In this document: piece by piece, positions 58,915 through 64,000 of the stretch
Layout of the letters: every line of letters begins with the position of its first letter
Position numbering within the stretch: position 1 is the stretch's first letter
Source: Hexactinellida sp. DTS-2022
Taxonomy: Eukaryota; Porifera; Hexactinellida
DNA length: 64,000 bases
Direction: 5' to 3'
Assembly: GCA_028753945.1 (NCBI GenBank)
Contig: JAPNXP010000012.1
Span: forward strand, 62,001-126,000
Made by a program: the position numbers and the translations under genes
Notes under the pieces: model-generated
The model's database searches: none
What the model was told of the DNA's origin: nothing
The model's input: the letters and a program-made list of their open reading frames with translations, nothing else

Positions 58915-61900
58915 ATGAATATGGAACTGAGTTTGATTGAAATTTGTGAGAAAATCGCGAGCTCAAATGCCAAGAGCCACAACAAACCTGACTTGTACGA
59001 TAGCGCCTCTGAAATAATAAATACTTTTGTGAGTAATGAGGTGCCTTCCGACTTCTTCCTGACAGGCCAGGCCGTCCAGAACATCCAGTCCGATCTGACT
59101 GCTCGTGACGAAGTGTTGAAGGTGTCTGCCTCGCACCTATTCCTGACCCTTGTGCAGCTTTCAAGAACATTGTCACCAGATACGGCGCACGAACCTAATT
59201 CATGGACGGTTCCAATCCAAACATTTGCTTCGAATATCAAGTACCTTGTCAAGATCTGCTTCCCGCTCCTCGGCTCCACCAACGTTATTTCCCAGCAGAA
59301 ATCTCTAAGTGTTGTTGTACAGCATATCGAGGCGATCAAAGCTTGGTCGGACCAAACGAATGAGGAAGCACACAGCCTGCTTACAAACTTGATAGAGATG
59401 CGAATTCTACCGCGATTAGAAAGCATGCTGGGAGAGCCTGAAAGGGAAGAGTTACTGGCCATGAAGATATGGCAACAGCTGATCCATTCTATTGGCAATT
59501 ATATTCCGAAAACCAACCACGAACTCATCAATCGACTCCTGAAGCTGATCGAGTTCTGTTTTAAGAATACGCGCCAGGAGGTCCAGTTGTGTGCCTACGC
59601 TTCTTGGAGCATTCTAATCAAAACCTTTTCCCTCCATCCCACCTATCTGGTCAAGAAGCTCCGACTGTTTAACGTGCCTCTCCTCTCGTGCGCTGTCAAG
59701 CAGGAGTATCGTTATGCACCGGTTGACGTGGAGCGCGCGAAAACCTGGTCTCAGCTGATGGTGTCCCTCACCCCCGAGATGCAGGACCATGCCAGCACCG
59801 TGTGCACCCCCTACTTCTTCTTCTGCATCGGTCTGGACCCTAAGATCACCGCGATAAAGAAATTTAATGAGGGGTTTAAAACACATTTTAATTCCTTCAT
59901 CGACGATAATATTAACCTTGTAGAGAGGTCTTGGAATGCTTCCTTTCTTGATAGCAACATTAACTTTCTGAATCTCCTCTCCGGGCCCACCAGCACTCAG
60001 CACCTCCCCAAGAAAGCTCTCTCTGACCCCGAGACCCTCTACGACTGGCGGGCGCAGCTCTGTCTGCAGGGCATACAGTCCCTGGCCGCGTTGGTTCAAA
60101 CCGAGGGTTCCTCCACACACCTGGCTCGCTACGCGGTCTTTAACGAGATCAGCGCAGACCTCTGCCAGTTCTCAACTAACGCCAGCTACCTGGCCGCGAG
60201 GGACGACTGGGTGAGAGAGAACCACAGAGTCCTGCTGGCTCTGATCGGACTCTCGATTCACTTGTTCGACCCGACAGACGGCCCCATTGTAGCGGAGTGC
60301 TTCAGCAGAATTCTAGACATCATTACGTCATCGCACCAGGCTAATGATCAGCTGTTCTACTCCCTGTTGGCTGTCTGTCAGACCGCTTTAGCAAAGAGAC
60401 ACAGTGTACACGTTATTGTTAGCTTGGTAGCGTCTATCCATAACTCCTTTCATAGACAAGTTTCCGTTCCAATGGATGAATCAAGCGATTGCACCATTGC
60501 CCACCTCCTAATTGAGATTCTATTGCACCCCCACGTGCTGTCGTGTGAAGACACCCTCCCTGAATCTTTCTATAACTCGTACCAAACTCTCTTGTCCTGT
60601 CGAAATTTGCGGACAATCGGTTTGAGCGATTTCCAACACTTCCTCACCAAGCTAGACACCTCTAACAACGACCCTACCAATCTATGGAGGGGGTGGCAGC
60701 TTACAGCGCGGGTGAGTTGTATTTCCTTACTTTCTTGTATTATATTCTTCTAGTCTTGATTTGTTAACACGTTTATAGGGACTGCTTCTGGCCATGCAAT
60801 CTTCTGCTTATGCTATCACAGGAAACACTCCTGACTTCTCGGCCTGTTGCTACACTCTCTCGTTCGTGTTCACGCGTATCAAGAGAGCTCCTTGCTCCAA
60901 TTCTGTTGTCAGAGAGAGCTCTGACGTTTGGAAGAAGCTCTTCAATAGGGTCCTTGAGCTAATCTCCATCAACGAAAGGAACCAGTTTATCAATACCCTC
61001 TCTCAGCACATAGACTCTATCAACGAGTCTCTGCTGCAAATACCTGACTACGCACGCTTTCTGACTCTGCTCCTGGACGAGCTCGTGTCCCGTCTCAATC
61101 TCAGCTACTCTCTCGTGTACTCCGCGACAAGAGTGCTCTGCTCAATCGATTCCCCCTCTCTAGACTTGTATGATAAACTTGGGAATATCACATTCTGCGT
61201 ATCTGCACTGTCGAAACTTTTGAACTTCGCACACTCTACCCTACCGCCAGAACTCGCTAATAATGATACAGATGGGCATGCTACCGCTATGGAGCAACTG
61301 GCAGATTCCTCGCCAGTTACTAATCTATTAACGACCACCATATATCTGTTTTCACACCTGACCGATCCGATACTGATCCAGAATGCGTGCACATACTTGT
61401 CGCGTCCTATCGGTCTCTACATAGAGACTGCCTCTCCTGCGACTGCCGACTCGCCCCAATCTATCTTCAGCGTAGCCGGGCTTCTGGCCAGGCTCTGGGA
61501 GGTGATAAAAGCCGCAATTCTAGCTAACTTCGAGGTTCCTTACAACACAGAATTCCTGCTTATCCTTTGCCCCATTCTGCTTCCAATCTTTCACTCTAGC
61601 GGCACGTCAATTCTCTCCAGTGCCTGCGATTTTTACACGAAAACATTTGCGACCTGCGTTGAGGATATTAACTTCCCCGATTCGTTAAAGAGAGCATTGG
61701 CCTCTCAGCCTGTGAGAGAGATCATGGAGCAGCTATCCGCTACTGGCAAGACGGCGAAGAAGAAGTTGGAAGAGAGAGACAGCTCCGTCACCTCGCCTGC
61801 TAGCAAGAAGTTTAAACCAAGTCTCAACGAGCCGTCTCCTCTCCCGAACAACAACCAGCATTATCATAAAATCACAGAATTTGTCTCCAGCAATGATTCT

Positions 61901-63802
61901 ACGCTAGACACGAGGCCCGAAGCTGGCTCGTCGCCCTGTGAGGAGGATCCTCTCTCCGTGTCAGAAGCCCCAATAACCGTGTTCGATGAGGACCCGATAT
62001 TTAACTCTGCTACCATTACAGAGACCTCTCCCAGGCTGACCGGCGCTGCCCTGGAAGCCTCTGGCGCCTGTCGGTTTTCTAGGTCCCCATCCCATTTCTA
62101 TAGCGACCAGAAGACCAAACTCAAGCAGACTAAATTTATAAAAATCAGCGAGACAGATAAATCCAAGTCGAAGGCCAATTGGCAACATAGCCCTAACGAT
62201 AAAGAGAAGAAGGCCTTCTTCAAGCTCGAGCTAACTCCGATTAAGCTGGAGGAGCTCCCCAAGTCTAGCCCCACGCACCAGTCCGTGAGTCGGAGACTGC
62301 AGTTCCCTTTAGACGGGAAGATTCCGGAGGAAATATACGACCTGGAGACCGTGTCCCTCCCCCGGAACTCCCCCGACGTCGAGATCCTGGGGCTGGACCC
62401 TCAGCCGGTGCACGAACACACTGCGGCGTTCTGCCAGCAGCCAAGCATTGATCTGAACAGGCTAGAGAAAGCTGAGCTGGACTCTGTTGACGAATTCATT
62501 AAGAACATTCCTCTCTCCGATATAATATCCCCGGACGAGATGCAGGCCATGCATCTTGCTGACACAACGTCAGCTGAGGAGGCAGTTGACTCAGAAGGGA
62601 CTGGGAGCTTGATGTCCGTCACTTCTTCATCTGTCAGCCAGTCAGTGACGCCCCCGTTCTCAGCTATGGAGATCCCGCCACAGACGCAAACTGAAGCTGA
62701 GTCAATTTTAGCGTTCAACGAGCGTATCCTTGCAAGCGAGGAATCTACTCCAGTTGAATCAGAACAGACTCTAATTGAGTGCAGTGAGCCAATGGAGATT
62801 CCGGACGAATTTGTTGAGACTGAGCTAGAAAACAATGTGTCTTCTGACTCGATCCCTCCCGACCAAAGCACCTCAGAACTCCTCAAGGACATCTCACCTG
62901 ACCCAACCTCAGGGCCCTCCTCGAACCAGGCCAACACGCCCAAGCAGAGCATCTTAAAGAAGCAGTCTACCTTTTCTCCCTCCCCCAGTTTCAAGAAAGT
63001 CTCCTTTGCCAATCCAATCCACGAGACCCACGCCATAAGCATATCTCCCCGAACCAAGAAGCTGCGCTCGCAGCGACATAGCTCCGCCAGCAAACTCACC
63101 AGCGCCACCACTTCCATAGGCACGCGAAGGGGAACTCGCCTGGGCTCTACGGGGTCCCCGGACGATCCCATCTGCAAATCCTTAGTGGAGTGCAGCGAGC
63201 CAGTGGACAAGCTGATCGCCTTCCTCGCCTCCCAGTTTGTGTCCAGAGGAATAGCGGGCCTGCTCAAGGCCAAGAAGATAGAGACGATTGGGGACTTGGC
63301 AAAGCTTACCGAGAGGGAGGCAGAGAACCTGCCCATCCAGCCCCCCAAGATGCTCACGCTGCGCACTGCCTTCTCTAAGTACCAAGTCACTCAGTTCGGC
63401 ATCACTGGAGACCTGACGCGACAAGAGAGCCACCCGCTGTTCTTCCCCCTCACCCGGTCGGACGGAACAGAGCTAGAGGAAGACACAGTGGAGCGGGAGC
63501 AAGATGCCGAGGCTCCAGTCGAAGTGGCGGAGCTACCAGAAGTGGAGTTCGTTAATGCTACTGAGCCAGATTGCGTGGCAGTCAGTGTGCAGGAATATCC
63601 GCTGGAGGAAATAGACACCGCGCCAGAGCTCGTGTGTACAGGCATTCAAACAGAGTCTGTCTCTTCCGTCAGCTTAATCCAAGAAATGGAAGACTCACTA
63701 CCCCGAGATATAACGGGCCTCTCACAGACGGAGCTGACACTCATGCTGACGTCACTGTGCCAGCTGATTCCTTCCATCGCTGAAGAACTCAACAACAAAT
63801 AA
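58915..63802 (+). CDS. RIF1: Telomere-associated and replication-timing protein RIF1
   Basis: Two exons, 58915-60711 and 60779-63802, with a 67-nt GT-AG intron (60712-60778, phase 0), give 1606 residues. Rif1 directs PP1 to dephosphorylate replication factors, sets replication timing, and limits resection at DNA breaks. Residues about 1-980 are alpha-helical HEAT-type repeats; a long acidic, Ser-rich disordered region follows. Near the C-terminus the two PP1-docking motifs are intact: SILK at 1323-1326 and KVSF at 1339-1342, in the animal arrangement. A basic Arg/Ser-rich patch and a compact helical C-terminal domain (about 1401-1470, with AGLLKAKKIETIGDLAKLTE) complete the family plan. It is shorter than vertebrate RIF1, mainly in the linker. 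Confidence 0.88.
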
Positions 63803-64000
63803 GGTGTCACTTGTTTTAATTTAACCTTCTGAGAGTTTAGCAGTATTTTATATCTATTTAGAGCTCTAGTCTTTTAACCCGAGGACGATCGCGTGAAGAA
63901 GTCTCCCTATGGACAGAGAGTTGTTATTTGAATGTGATTTGATTTCACAAGAATTTGCACTTACATAATACATTTATGACCTAATTTAAATATTTATAAT
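63803..64000. other. 3' flank of RIF1 at window end
   Basis: AT-rich, no gene seen. The sequence stops before any downstream gene starts. Confidence 0.4.

Noticed and set aside
1-64000. tRNA or rRNA genes and CRISPR-like arrays
   Set aside because: No GGTTCGA-type tRNA box or rRNA segment was seen in the intergenic DNA. The only tandem arrays are coding repeats in the SH2 adaptor.

Overview
This window is animal (metazoan) nuclear DNA from a very compact, intron-poor genome. The evidence is the gene set: a two-domain MyTH4-FERM myosin VII, an intermediate-filament rod joined to a lamin-tail domain, an SH2 adaptor, hormone-sensitive lipase, a cytosolic sulfotransferase, TIA1, IFT122, a LEM-domain membrane protein and a C-terminally PP1-docking Rif1. 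Most genes are single exons. Where introns exist they are GT-AG and tiny (about 44 to 156 nt), with one exception of 1460 nt. Exons are mostly GC-rich with G/C-ending codons, while intergenic DNA is strongly AT-rich. The species cannot be read from the sequence. A compact early-branching animal such as a glass sponge would fit the intron poverty and the TRAF-finger/NHL protein types, but that is inference only. No rRNA, tRNA, CRISPR or intact transposon was seen.

Layout. 1-8 kb: 3' part of SPEN (RRM, SPOC), a MINPP1-like histidine phosphatase, and a two-exon FAM194/ERICH6-like protein. 8-17 kb: sulfotransferase, IFT122, an NHL-repeat protein, a possible micro-gene, and a lamin-like filament protein. 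17-25 kb: a candidate small minus-strand gene, hormone-sensitive lipase, PGAM5, a minus-strand LRAT-fold protein with altered catalytic residues, a three-exon LEM protein, DENND10, and another candidate small gene. 25-36 kb: a five-exon SH2-WW-proline-rich adaptor, a membrane-anchored PI-PLC resembling the bacterial/fungal calcium-dependent family, an EVI5-type Rab GAP, NAE1 with a whole antisense TRAF-finger gene inside its only intron, a small spliced gene of 71 residues, and PCBD. 36-45 kb: a 14-exon myosin VII. 44-64 kb: ZPR1 and DALRD3 (minus strand), an R3H-SUZ protein, SNX4, an unrecognised helical-repeat protein, TIA1, and a two-exon Rif1.

The genes do not form one pathway. Neighbours are housekeeping genes of unrelated function, packed head-to-tail with gaps of a few hundred bases, with several divergent pairs that may share promoters and several convergent pairs. 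Loose themes are cilia (IFT122, perhaps ERICH6), nuclear envelope and chromatin (lamin-like protein, LEM protein, Rif1), and RNA or tRNA biology (SPEN, DALRD3, R3H, TIA1). The observations most worth a second look are the nested antisense gene in NAE1, the PI-PLC of bacterial/fungal type, the LRAT-fold pseudoenzyme, the SH2-WW adaptor, and the small genes that simple ORF calling misses.
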